Virus record (IMG/VR): IMGVR_UViG_3300032092_000156
Coordinates: 1 to 30,861 of that record
Reading direction: 5' to 3' (one strand)
From: a virus
Length of the DNA: 30,861 nt
Below are positions 15,222-21,728 of the stretch, piece by piece. Position numbers and translations under genes: made by a program. Under the pieces are notes generated by a model. That model saw only the letters and a list, made by a program, of their open reading frames with translations. It was not told the origin of the DNA and searched no databases. Positions within the stretch are counted from its first letter, which is position 1, and each line of letters opens with the position of its first letter.

Positions 15222-15917
15222 ATGGATACAATCCCCAAAATAATAAACTCCTACAGAAATCAAAACTCTACTATTAAAAAATTCACTCTTTATGGAGAGA
15301 GGCACTCTGGAACCAATGTTTTTGAAAAATTCATAAAAATGAATTTTGACATGGAAGTAACATGGGATTATGATTGGAAGCATTTTTTTGGTTTTACAGA
15401 TATTGAATCTATAATTAAAGCAAAAGATACTCTGTTTCTTTGTATTGTTAGAGATACTTATGATTGGTTGCTGGCAAATCATTATATGCCACATGATGCC
15501 CCAAGAGACAGAGAAGGGGTTTTGTATGTTAACGATTGGTATTCTGTTTCTAGAACAATTGAAGAGACAGAAATTATGGGAGATAGATGCTATTGGGATA
15601 AAGAAAGATATCAAAATATTTTTGAATTAAGATATTTTAAATTGATGTATATGCTATATGTCCTTCCAATGTTAGCTGATAATTATTTATTTATATCTTA
15701 TAATAGTTTTATTAAAGATCAGTTGTTTTATTTAAACTATATACATGATACTTTTAACATAGAATATCTACCAAGAGATTTTAGTTCAAGAAAAGTTGGT
15801 CTATATAGCCCAAAGAAATATACAGTATCAGATAAAGACCTCAAACACATAAACGATAATGTCTATTGGAAAATAGAAAATGAATGTGGATTCTTTAAAA
15901 AAGATCACTACCCATAA
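15222..15917 (+). CDS. Sulfotransferase-like protein 3, 231 aa
   Basis: A P-loop-like TLYGERHSGTNVFEKFI at the N-terminus matches the phosphosulfate-binding loop of a divergent sulfotransferase group, and LFLCIVRDTYDWLLANHY around residues 68-85 fits the 3'-phosphate-binding element. The rest is rich in Tyr, Trp and Asp. It is more distant than its upstream neighbour, so the assignment is less certain. It follows after 57 bases that hold no clear promoter. Confidence 0.7.
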   Translation: MDTIPKIINSYRNQNSTIKKFTLYGERHSGTNVFEKFIKMNFDMEVTWDYDWKHFFGFTDIESIIKAKDTLFLCIVRDTYDWLLANHYMPHDAPRDREGVLYVNDWYSVSRTIEETEIMGDRCYWDKERYQNIFELRYFKLMYMLYVLPMLADNYLFISYNSFIKDQLFYLNYIHDTFNIEYLPRDFSSRKVGLYSPKKYTVSDKDLKHINDNVYWKIENECGFFKKDHYP

Positions 15918-15955
15918 GGTGTATAAAATATCTCCCCTAAATACGGAGTATGATA

Positions 15956-16378
15956 ATGCACAAGATTGTTATTCGGTCAATTTTTTATCACTGGTTATTT
16001 TTATTTACCGGTATTGCCATAGGATTCATCTGTAATTCAGAATATGTTGGAGAAAAAGCGGTTATTATAGAACGATCAATCAATAATATCTTTTTCCCCA
16101 TCCAGTATAATGAACAGATAGAGAATTATGTTAAATTAATGGGTAAACAAAAAATATGGACTGAATTAGGTCATCCAGTAGATTTCCAAATTCTTGAAGA
16201 TGTTGTCAAAGCCGAAGAGTATTATTGGGCTATAGTAAAATATACCGACTTAAAAAGCGGAGAACAAGTTAAAACAGTAATCAGTACAAAAATAAGATGG
16301 AGACCTTGGGAATACAATTATCATACCAAAAAATTTAATCCAATGATGGAAGAAAAAGAATCGAAAATTACAAGGTAG
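15956..16378 (+). CDS. Membrane-anchored protein, 140 aa
   Basis: An N-terminal hydrophobic helix (about residues 6-26, FYHWLFLFTGIAIGFIC) may anchor the protein or act as an uncleaved signal. The following soluble part contains QILEDVVKAEEYYWAIVKY and a Trp/Arg-rich strand region, a small alpha/beta domain without known motifs. I chose ATG 15956 because GGAG lies nine bases before it; ATG 15950 is too close to that site. The function is unknown. Confidence 0.6.
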   Translation: MHKIVIRSIFYHWLFLFTGIAIGFICNSEYVGEKAVIIERSINNIFFPIQYNEQIENYVKLMGKQKIWTELGHPVDFQILEDVVKAEEYYWAIVKYTDLKSGEQVKTVISTKIRWRPWEYNYHTKKFNPMMEEKESKITR

Positions 16379-16406
16379 GCCAACATAAAAACTAAGGAAA
16401 CGGTGC

Positions 16407-16435
16407 TTGACAAGACGATAGGACTAGTGTAGAAT
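16407..16435 (+). promoter_or_regulatory. Sigma70-type promoter for the DNA glycosylase gene
   Basis: TTGACA at 16407-16412, a 17-base spacer with AGACGATAGG, and TAGAAT at 16430-16435. It lies 37 bases before the chosen start. Confidence 0.88.
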
Positions 16436-16472
16436 CACAGCATACACTTTGGAACCAAACTTTGAGGACATT

Positions 16473-17171
16473 ATGACAGAGATTGTTGTTGAGAAAAAGC
16501 AGGTCGTTATGAGTACGAGCAAAGCCGATGAGTTTTTTAAGAATTTCCCCAAGGACAAGGTAGTTGCTTATAAAGATTATTGGGAGAGCGTTCGCCCCAA
16601 GACCGATGAAGATATTTTTCGTCGCTATCTTTTTGCCTATTGCAGCGTTCACACAACTTGGCAGGGTAATGTCAAGGGATATAATGCTATCAAGAATTTT
16701 AGTGAATGGGTAGATAGCAAAGAAATTCTGTTGGAAAAACTTCACAAGAGTGGCGTCGGTCTGCATAATAATCGTACCACTTATATCTGGGATTTTAGTA
16801 CCAAGTTTTGGGCTAATCCTAAAGATTTTTATCTGACCACAAAGAAGTATCACGTTAAGAAACGAGATAGTATTCTAAATAAGATTAGTGGTATTGGATT
16901 GGCTAAGATTAGCTTTGCTCTTGAGATGATCCATCCTAATGAGGCAAGGGTACTATGTGGGGATATCCATCAATTAAGGCTTTACGATGTTGAGGCTCTA
17001 AAGTATAATAAGTCTAAAGTCGGATCAGAAATTTACAAAAAGATGGAACGTCACTGGATGGTTAACTGTGGTAAACTTAAAGTTCCATCCTATGTTGCAC
17101 GATCAATCTATTGGGATGATCTGCAAAAGAAGGAAGATAGTCGTTACTGGAGTTATGTTCTGGAGAATTAA
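16473..17171 (+). CDS. HhH-GPD DNA glycosylase-like protein, 232 aa
   Basis: The protein has a helix-hairpin-helix, ILNKISGIGLAKISFALEMI, followed about 20 residues later by CGDIHQLRLYDV, where the Asp occupies the place of the catalytic Asp of HhH-GPD base-excision glycosylases. A Lys in the hairpin (GLAK) could act in a lyase reaction. Upstream, the YCSVHTTWQGN region matches the usual helical bundle before the hairpin. No iron-sulfur cluster cysteines follow, suggesting an Ogg/AGOG-like rather than endonuclease III-like enzyme. I chose ATG 16473 behind GAGGA over the TTG at 16449. The damaged base it removes is not predictable. Confidence 0.7.
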   Translation: MTEIVVEKKQVVMSTSKADEFFKNFPKDKVVAYKDYWESVRPKTDEDIFRRYLFAYCSVHTTWQGNVKGYNAIKNFSEWVDSKEILLEKLHKSGVGLHNNRTTYIWDFSTKFWANPKDFYLTTKKYHVKKRDSILNKISGIGLAKISFALEMIHPNEARVLCGDIHQLRLYDVEALKYNKSKVGSEIYKKMERHWMVNCGKLKVPSYVARSIYWDDLQKKEDSRYWSYVLEN

Positions 17172-17173
17172 TT

Positions 17174-17299
17174 ATGCAGAATGGGAAGGGCTCTAAAAGA
17201 CGAGTCAGTTTAGTTTCTCAAGAAACTTGGGATAAAAACTACGAAAGAATTTTTAGAAAGAAAAAAGATGGGAAGCGTAACGAATCTAAAAGAAAATAA
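17174..17299 (+). CDS. Small basic phage protein, 41 aa
   Basis: The product starts MQNGKGSKRRVSLVSQETWD and ends in a very basic tail. The pattern GSxxR...WDxxxxxIFxKKK recurs in many phage genomes as a short basic protein of unknown function, which supports this ORF despite its size. It begins three bases after the glycosylase stop and overlaps the next gene by 32 bases. Confidence 0.65.
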   Translation: MQNGKGSKRRVSLVSQETWDKNYERIFRKKKDGKRNESKRK

Positions 17300-17546
17300 G
17301 ACACTGTTCATCCCGTGTTCTTGCAAAAGTGAAATTTTAGTGATCGAATATGACCATGAATGGGATATTGCTGACTTGGCTATATTTGAACATTACACAA
17401 ACTATAGTCATAAGATGTCATTATGGCAGAGACTGAGGTACTGTTTCCAAGTTTTAGCTTATAAAAAGCCTTATGCTGATCAGATGGTATTAGAGAAAAA
17501 ACAATTAAAAGATTTACAAAAATTCCTGAGTGGACTTAACCTCTAA
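17268..17546 (+). CDS. Conserved-looking phage protein, 92 aa
   Basis: The N-terminus has a CSC pair in FIPCSCKSEILVIEYDHEWD, then a helical part, SLWQRLRYCFQVLAYKKPYADQ, and a Lys-rich end. The layout (beta strand with cysteines, then basic amphipathic helix) is typical of a phage family I recognise by pattern but cannot name. The function is unknown. Confidence 0.6.
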   Translation: MGSVTNLKENKTLFIPCSCKSEILVIEYDHEWDIADLAIFEHYTNYSHKMSLWQRLRYCFQVLAYKKPYADQMVLEKKQLKDLQKFLSGLNL

Positions 17547-17592
17547 GGTGTATATCATAAGGTTTCCTAACCTATAAACAGGGAGGCTAATT

Positions 17593-17808
17593 ATGGTCGT
17601 AAGAACAGCAACAGAATATATGAATGATCAATTAGCTGATAGAGTGAAGGTGCTACAAAAGGCTTTAAACCAAGCTGAAAAAATTATTACCACTCTAGAA
17701 AAAGAAAACAACAATCTAAAAGACGTTCTTAATAATCTAACGTCAGAAAATAACCAAGATTATATTCTTGACAGTGAGGCTTTTAATGAGCCAGTGTTTA
17801 CGATCTAA
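17593..17808 (+). CDS. Small coiled-coil protein, 71 aa
   Basis: A long heptad-like helix (about residues 12-55) is rich in Leu, Lys, Glu and Asn, followed by an acidic tail. It is probably a dimeric scaffold or regulator. AGGGAGG before the ATG is a strong ribosome-binding site. The end overlaps the next gene by 23 bases. Confidence 0.6.
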   Translation: MVVRTATEYMNDQLADRVKVLQKALNQAEKIITTLEKENNNLKDVLNNLTSENNQDYILDSEAFNEPVFTI

Positions 17809-18070
17809 AGAAAAAAATAAAAGAGTTATAACACAAATTGGTGAGAATGAATATTTGGTTGAGGGAGAAAGTGATTGGGCTAGATTTGGTTGTCAATCAG
17901 ATATATCAATAATAACTTCTGCTAACTTAGAGGGTGGCCCATTTTTAATAGTGGGTGATTCTTTTTTGGGTAAAGGTAAAATCTCAGCAATACAAAACAT
18001 TGACAGTGGACGAGATGGCTATATAATAATCAAAGTTACCTTATTCTCAACAAAGGAAAAACATGATTAA
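17786..18070 (+). CDS. Hypothetical beta-rich protein, 94 aa
   Basis: I chose ATG 17786 behind GAGG; the longer frame starts at TTG 17768. The protein is Gly-rich with alternating hydrophobic strands (DISIITSANLEGGPFLIVGD) and probably forms a small barrel. The function is unknown. A consensus promoter lies inside its 3' end. Confidence 0.55.
   Translation: MSQCLRSKEKNKRVITQIGENEYLVEGESDWARFGCQSDISIITSANLEGGPFLIVGDSFLGKGKISAIQNIDSGRDGYIIIKVTLFSTKEKHD
18000..18027 (+). promoter_or_regulatory. Probable promoter for the PspC-containing gene group
   Basis: TTGACA at 18000-18005, a 16-base spacer and perfect TATAAT at 18022-18027, inside the end of the 17786 gene. It would serve the short gene at 18063 and the PspC gene at 18163. 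Confidence 0.6.
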
Positions 18071-18185
18071 TGAACTGATTCCATTAATGGGATTATATCA
18101 AGCTATGTTAATAGCTGGCTATAACGAATATCAAATTAAACAAATAATTAAAGGGTCTACCCATGAGCCAACTTCACAAGAGTAA
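18063..18185 (+). CDS. Very short hypothetical protein, 40 aa
   Basis: Starts at ATG 18063 inside the preceding stop region and overlaps the next gene by 23 bases. It has one amphipathic helix (LIPLMGLYQAMLIAGY) and a polar tail. It is kept because it fills the gap and the overlaps match the pattern of its neighbours, but it could be non-coding leader. Confidence 0.4.
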   Translation: MINELIPLMGLYQAMLIAGYNEYQIKQIIKGSTHEPTSQE

Positions 18186-18348
18186 TAAGAATAGAGTTTT
18201 ATTCGGTGTTTGTGGAGGACTAGCAGAAAATCTAGGAGTAGATGCTGCTTTATTAAGAATAGGTTTTTGTCTTGGAGCAATTTTTACTGGAAGTATTTTG
18301 TTTTGGGTTTATTTACTTTTTGCTTTAGTGTTGCCTACAGAGGATTGA
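18163..18348 (+). CDS. Free-standing PspC-domain membrane protein, 61 aa
   Basis: The product is almost entirely a PspC domain. NKNRVLFGVCGGLAENLGVD is followed by LLRIGFCLGAIF and a hydrophobic helix ending in LPTED. In bacteria PspC is a membrane sensor/activator of the phage-shock response. A stand-alone copy in a phage could act on host envelope-stress signalling; that role is inference. The ATG at 18163 is preceded by a weak AGGG and overlaps the short gene upstream. Confidence 0.88.
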   Translation: MSQLHKSNKNRVLFGVCGGLAENLGVDAALLRIGFCLGAIFTGSILFWVYLLFALVLPTED

Positions 18349-18352
18349 TATA

Positions 18353-18970
18353 ATGGATAAGATAGTCGGTAAGAAAGTATTTTTTACTGCTGATCTTCAT
18401 CTTGGACATCGAAATATTATAGGATATTGTAATCGTCCGTTCACTACTGGTGAAGAAATGGACGAAAAGATTATTTCTTCCATAAACGAAACAGTTGGTC
18501 AAAACGATATTCTTTACGTTATAGGAGATTTCTGCCATAAAGGCGGCACTGCTCTATCTTATAGAGAAAGAATAGCTTGTGAAAATGTTCACATTATTTT
18601 AGGGAATCATGACGAACCAACTAAATTCACTACCGGATTCTCTAGCGTTAGTCACCAGAAAATGATTCTATATAAAAATCAAAAGATATTTATGTGTCAT
18701 TATCCTATGAGAAGTTGGTCTGGTAGCTATAGAAAAAGCTGGATGCTTTATGGTCATGTTCATGGTAGACTTCATCGTGAGGACGTTGTTTCTGGTAGTC
18801 TCACGCTTGATGTAGGAGTCGATAATAAAAAAGATGGGGCTGAGTTCGGTACTCCTTGGAGTTTTAAAGACGTTCAACAACAATTTCTGGCGAGAACGAA
18901 AAAAATTTCAAGGTCGCCCATTGACATTGACGATACACTGTTGTATAATCGAAGGAACAACGCGAGGTAA
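18353..18970 (+). CDS. Calcineurin-like metallophosphoesterase, 205 aa
   Basis: Metal-binding motifs in order are FTADLHLGHRNII near residue 10, VIGDFCHKG near 61, ILGNHDEP near 82, CHYPMRSW near 122 and YGHVHGRLH near 140. The pattern matches the compact phage/bacterial phosphoesterase group often annotated as putative phosphohydrolases. It is only distantly related to the LpxH-like enzyme at 7708. It is probably a cytoplasmic metal-dependent hydrolase of nucleotides or RNA ends; the substrate is unknown. The next promoter lies inside its 3' end. Confidence 0.88.
   Translation: MDKIVGKKVFFTADLHLGHRNIIGYCNRPFTTGEEMDEKIISSINETVGQNDILYVIGDFCHKGGTALSYRERIACENVHIILGNHDEPTKFTTGFSSVSHQKMILYKNQKIFMCHYPMRSWSGSYRKSWMLYGHVHGRLHREDVVSGSLTLDVGVDNKKDGAEFGTPWSFKDVQQQFLARTKKISRSPIDIDDTLLYNRRNNAR
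18921..18949 (+). promoter_or_regulatory. Sigma70-type promoter for the 19031 gene
   Basis: TTGACA at 18921-18926, a 17-base spacer with TGACGATACA, and perfect TATAAT at 18944-18949, inside the end of the phosphoesterase gene. Confidence 0.88.
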
Positions 18971-19030
18971 AATCAGTCATGCGACTGAGCCTAGCTTGTA
19001 AGATTGGTTAATAATTTGGAGGATTTTATT

Positions 19031-19315
19031 ATGGCTGAAGTTACTAATACAGAGAAGCAGAGTCGTATTCGTTGCAGTGATGACCAGTTCCTTGAGGCAG
19101 TTTTTTCCAGCAAGACTTATGCTGAGATTGCGTCAAAGACTGGTCAGAAGATTGCTAGTACGATGGCTCGTTATGCCCGTACCAAGGCATCTCTGGCTAA
19201 GAAGGGTGAGGAACTGCCCGCGATGGAGCGAGCAAAGCCCACAAAGACTGTGGATAATGTCGAGGCTATGGCTGAAACTGTTCGTCGTCTAAAGGCCGCT
19301 CATTCTAACGGCTGA
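19031..19315 (+). CDS. Small HTH-like protein, 94 aa, probably highly expressed
   Basis: The segment TYAEIASKTGQKIASTMARY looks like a helix-turn-helix, and the C-terminus is Lys/Arg-rich, so DNA binding is plausible. The start is ATG 19031 behind a perfect GGAGG with seven-base spacing. A consensus promoter, a strong ribosome site and GC-richer codons than the neighbouring genes suggest abundant synthesis. Its target, if it is a regulator, is unknown. The 107 bases that follow hold the tRNA-Leu promoter. Confidence 0.65.
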   Translation: MAEVTNTEKQSRIRCSDDQFLEAVFSSKTYAEIASKTGQKIASTMARYARTKASLAKKGEELPAMERAKPTKTVDNVEAMAETVRRLKAAHSNG

Positions 19316-19374
19316 GTTTAGTTTAAACCAAATGCTTCCAACTACATCCCTCATAAATATTAGTAGAGACAACA

Positions 19375-19403
19375 TAGACAATAATCTAACTAATGGTTAT
19401 GAT
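19375..19403 (+). promoter_or_regulatory. Probable promoter for tRNA-Leu
   Basis: TAGACA at 19375-19380, a 17-base spacer and TATGAT at 19398-19403, ending 19 bases before the tRNA 5' end. Confidence 0.6.
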
Positions 19404-19422
19404 ATGTAGTTCGGAAGTATGC

Positions 19423-19702
19423 GGGGCTTTGGCGAAATAGGCAGACGCAAGGGACTTATACAATTTGAGTGCTTAAAGAGAAATCTTTAAAGTAGAACCT
19501 GTCAAAGTCGGTGAACCTTTTAAAATGGGAATACCGAGCCAAGCATAGAAATATGAAGGTGTAGAGACTTGACGGCAGGAACCTAAAGTGATAACTATGG
19601 TTAAGGTAAAGTCCAGACTACAAACAGAAATGGTAACGAAAGTTATAGTAGTAAGAAAATCCCTCGGAGAAATCCATGTGGGTTCGACCCCCACAAGCCC
19701 CA
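19423..19702 (+). tRNA. tRNA-Leu(UAA) interrupted by a group I intron
   Basis: The spliced exons (19423-19457 and 19656-19702) give a complete leucine-type tRNA. The acceptor is GGGGCTT/AAGCCCC, the D stem GCG/CGC, the anticodon stem AGGGA/TCCCT with loop CTTAAAA (anticodon UAA), then a short variable arm GGA-GAAA-TCC, the T arm GTGGG-TTCGACC-CCCAC and discriminator A73. CCA is not encoded. It decodes UUA, abundant in AT-rich genes. The intron splits the anticodon between U34 and A35, as in cyanobacterial and plastid tRNA-Leu. Confidence 0.93.
19458..19655 (+). ncRNA. Group I self-splicing intron (IC3-like), ORF-less, 198 nt
   Basis: The 5' exon end ACTT pairs with intron GAGT, leaving the U-G pair at the splice site (P1). 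Conserved core pieces follow in order: GTCGGTGAACC, ACCGAGCCAAGC, TGTAGAGACTTGACGG and AAAGTCCAGACTAC (P7/S-like), with terminal G at 19655. The opening ATACAATTTGAGTGC and CTTAAAGAGAAATCTTTAAA strongly recall the cyanobacterial tRNA-Leu intron. No homing nuclease is encoded within; the antisense frame across it is spurious. Confidence 0.9.
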
Positions 19703-19728
19703 CTATTTATTTTTTCCACGATAATTAG

Positions 19729-19757
19729 TTGACTACTTGATAGGTATAAGCTATGAT
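19729..19757 (+). promoter_or_regulatory. Sigma70-type promoter upstream of the 19787 gene
   Basis: TTGACT at 19729-19734, a 17-base spacer (with TTGATAGG) and TATGAT at 19752-19757. It lies after the T-rich tail of the tRNA-Leu and 29 bases before the next start. Confidence 0.75.
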
Positions 19758-19786
19758 AGTAGCACACCAAAGAGGGTTTAAGTCTG

Positions 19787-19996
19787 ATGAAAATTCACAA
19801 TAAAACACAAATTACTTTAACTCCTGACGATATTGAAAAAGCTATCGAAAGATATATTGATAGCGAGATTATGGAAGCACCCAATGGTTTGGATATTAAG
19901 TTTATGGTTCATGATGTTTATCAAAAAGATAGTTTAACAGGTTACTATAAGCCTGAGTTTGTTGGTGCTGAAGTTACAGTAAAGGAAAATTCTTGA
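19787..19996 (+). CDS. Hypothetical protein, 69 aa
   Basis: Function not recognised. A helix (LTPDDIEKAIERYIDSEI) is followed by two strands (GLDIKFMVHDVYQKD and PEFVGAEVTVKE). The pattern is common among small phage proteins. The stop overlaps the next ATG by one base. Confidence 0.6.
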   Translation: MKIHNKTQITLTPDDIEKAIERYIDSEIMEAPNGLDIKFMVHDVYQKDSLTGYYKPEFVGAEVTVKENS

Positions 19997-20340
19997 TGGA
20001 ACAAAATTCTAATCCTATTGAGTATCTAATTGAGTTTGCTTGGGCAAATGGTGCTGATCGTTTTGTTGTAAATAATGCTAAAGACGAACTTAAAAAACTC
20101 AAAGAAAATCCTAAAGAGTGGGTGGAAGAAGTTTATAGAGCTAATGAGTTTGCTGTTGAACAAACTAATGAGTATTTAGATATATCTAAACAGATGCAAG
20201 ACTTAAAAGATTCTCTTGGCAAGCCTGTTGCTTGGGCTACTATTAATGATCGTGGAGACTTGTTTGATCTGAGGCTACAGAATAATCCATATCTTGATCA
20301 GAACAAAACAATCTCATTGTATAGAATCAACAATATATAA
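19996..20340 (+). CDS. Hypothetical protein, 114 aa
   Basis: Function not recognised. The N-terminal half is helical and acidic; the end, GKPVAWATINDRGDLFDLRL then TISLYRINNI, has the PVAW-x-beta pattern of a small C-terminal domain found in many phage hypothetical proteins. The ATG at 19996 overlaps the preceding TGA. The HNH gene begins eight bases downstream. Confidence 0.6.
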   Translation: MEQNSNPIEYLIEFAWANGADRFVVNNAKDELKKLKENPKEWVEEVYRANEFAVEQTNEYLDISKQMQDLKDSLGKPVAWATINDRGDLFDLRLQNNPYLDQNKTISLYRINNI

Positions 20341-20347
20341 TTTGATT

Positions 20348-21400
20348 ATGAATAGTAAAAAATGTTCTCAATGCGATATTGAAAAAACAGTAGACCAATA
20401 TAACAAAGCAACTAACGGATGCTTATTTGATGTAGCATCTGTGTGTAAACAATGTATGGTTATTAATCGGAAGCAAAAAAGATTAGAAAAAAACGAAGGT
20501 TTATTTTGTGAATATCCTCCTTCTAAATACAAAAAATGTATAATCTGTAAAACAGAGAAGGAAAACATAGAAAAGTATTTCCGCTGGGTATCTAAGGTTA
20601 AAAAGAGATCACCAGAAGAACAGAAAGAAGTACATCCACACTCATTATTTCAAAATGAATGTAAAGCTTGCGAATTACAAAGACAAAAAGAAAGATCTAA
20701 AACTCCTGAATGTAAAGCTCGAAATAAAAAAAATCGTGATAAGAACAGAGACATTATAAGAGCAAGAGATAGAAAAGCAAGACAAGAAAAACTAAAAGAT
20801 CCAGAATATGCAAAACAAGCTAGTGAAAAAAATAAAAAAAGATACTATGAAAACCATGCTAAGTCTCTAGATATAGCAAAAAGGTATCGTGAAAAAAATA
20901 TAGAAAAAACTAGAGAGAATTCAAGAAAATACTATTGGGCAAATAGAGAAAGGGTAACAAAAAGAGCGTCAGCTTGGAGAAGAAATACAAAATATAGCTC
21001 ATCTAGAAGAAAAAGAGATCACATATATAAAATAAAATGTGAATGTAGAGGAAGAATCAACTGGTTAACAAGAAGAAGAACTAAAGTAGTAGACTATAAG
21101 AAAACCTGTCCTCAAACAGAAAAGCTTATTGGGTGTACTGTAGAATTTTATTATCAGCATATAGAAAAACAATTTACAGAAAATATGAGTTGGCATAATC
21201 ATGGAGAATGGCATATAGATCATATTATACCATTAGCTGTGGCTAAAACAAAAGAGGCAGTATTGGCTCTAAATAAATGGTCTAATTTACAGCCATTATG
21301 GTTGAGCGACAATATAAAAAAGGGTGCAAAAATACCAGAGTCTAGTCTTTATGATTATTTTACTAACGAAATCTCAGAAGAAGATTTATTACTAGATTAG
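20348..21400 (+). CDS. HNH endonuclease with duplicated zinc module, 350 aa
   Basis: Starts at ATG 20348; the longer frame from 20294 overlaps the preceding gene. The N-terminus has CSQCDIEKT...CKQC and then a second pair, CIICKTEKE...CKAC, followed by about 150 residues very rich in Lys, Arg and Glu. The C-terminus is an HNH core: GEWHIDHIIPLAVAKT then WSNLQPLWLSDN. The core matches that of the antisense nuclease at 3026. It is on the + strand among small genes and is probably a mobile nuclease. The basic middle probably binds DNA. Confidence 0.9.
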   Translation: MNSKKCSQCDIEKTVDQYNKATNGCLFDVASVCKQCMVINRKQKRLEKNEGLFCEYPPSKYKKCIICKTEKENIEKYFRWVSKVKKRSPEEQKEVHPHSLFQNECKACELQRQKERSKTPECKARNKKNRDKNRDIIRARDRKARQEKLKDPEYAKQASEKNKKRYYENHAKSLDIAKRYREKNIEKTRENSRKYYWANRERVTKRASAWRRNTKYSSSRRKRDHIYKIKCECRGRINWLTRRRTKVVDYKKTCPQTEKLIGCTVEFYYQHIEKQFTENMSWHNHGEWHIDHIIPLAVAKTKEAVLALNKWSNLQPLWLSDNIKKGAKIPESSLYDYFTNEISEEDLLLD

Positions 21401-21409
21401 AAAGATTTT

Positions 21410-21727
21410 ATGAGCAACACTTTATGCAATGGCGGGATTAAGAACAATAATCCTAAGTCTCCGATAGAGTATTTTCGTTTAATTACTGTTAGAGAATTCA
21501 GTGATTATGAAGGGGGTACTATTGTGGACGTTATCACTAGTGCTGAACAGTTTTTAAATACTGAAGAAGAAGCTATAGATGAGCCATTCTACCAAATTTT
21601 TGGACAAAGACGCATAGAGGATAATAACCCTAAAGAGATTTTTTTAGGAGAATTTTATTCTCTAGATAAAGCTAAGGAATTTCTGTACAATATTACCGGA
21701 GAAGTTCCAGAGATTATTTCTTACTAA
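21410..21727 (+). CDS. Hypothetical protein, 105 aa
   Basis: Function not recognised. An acidic protein with YFRLITVREFSDYEGGTIVD early and a C-terminal part (EIFLGEFYSLDKAKEFLYNI) that looks like strand plus helix. It lies nine bases after the HNH stop with no clear ribosome-binding site. Confidence 0.55.
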   Translation: MSNTLCNGGIKNNNPKSPIEYFRLITVREFSDYEGGTIVDVITSAEQFLNTEEEAIDEPFYQIFGQRRIEDNNPKEIFLGEFYSLDKAKEFLYNITGEVPEIISY

Positions 21728-21728
21728 T

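Noticed and set aside
17767-17796. TTGACA at the end of the coiled-coil gene as a promoter
   Set aside because: The sequence 17 bases downstream (CCAGTG) is not a -10 element.
19473-19703. Minus-strand frame across tRNA-Leu and its intron
   Set aside because: The region is explained by the tRNA exons and the group I intron core; the frame is antisense and accidental.
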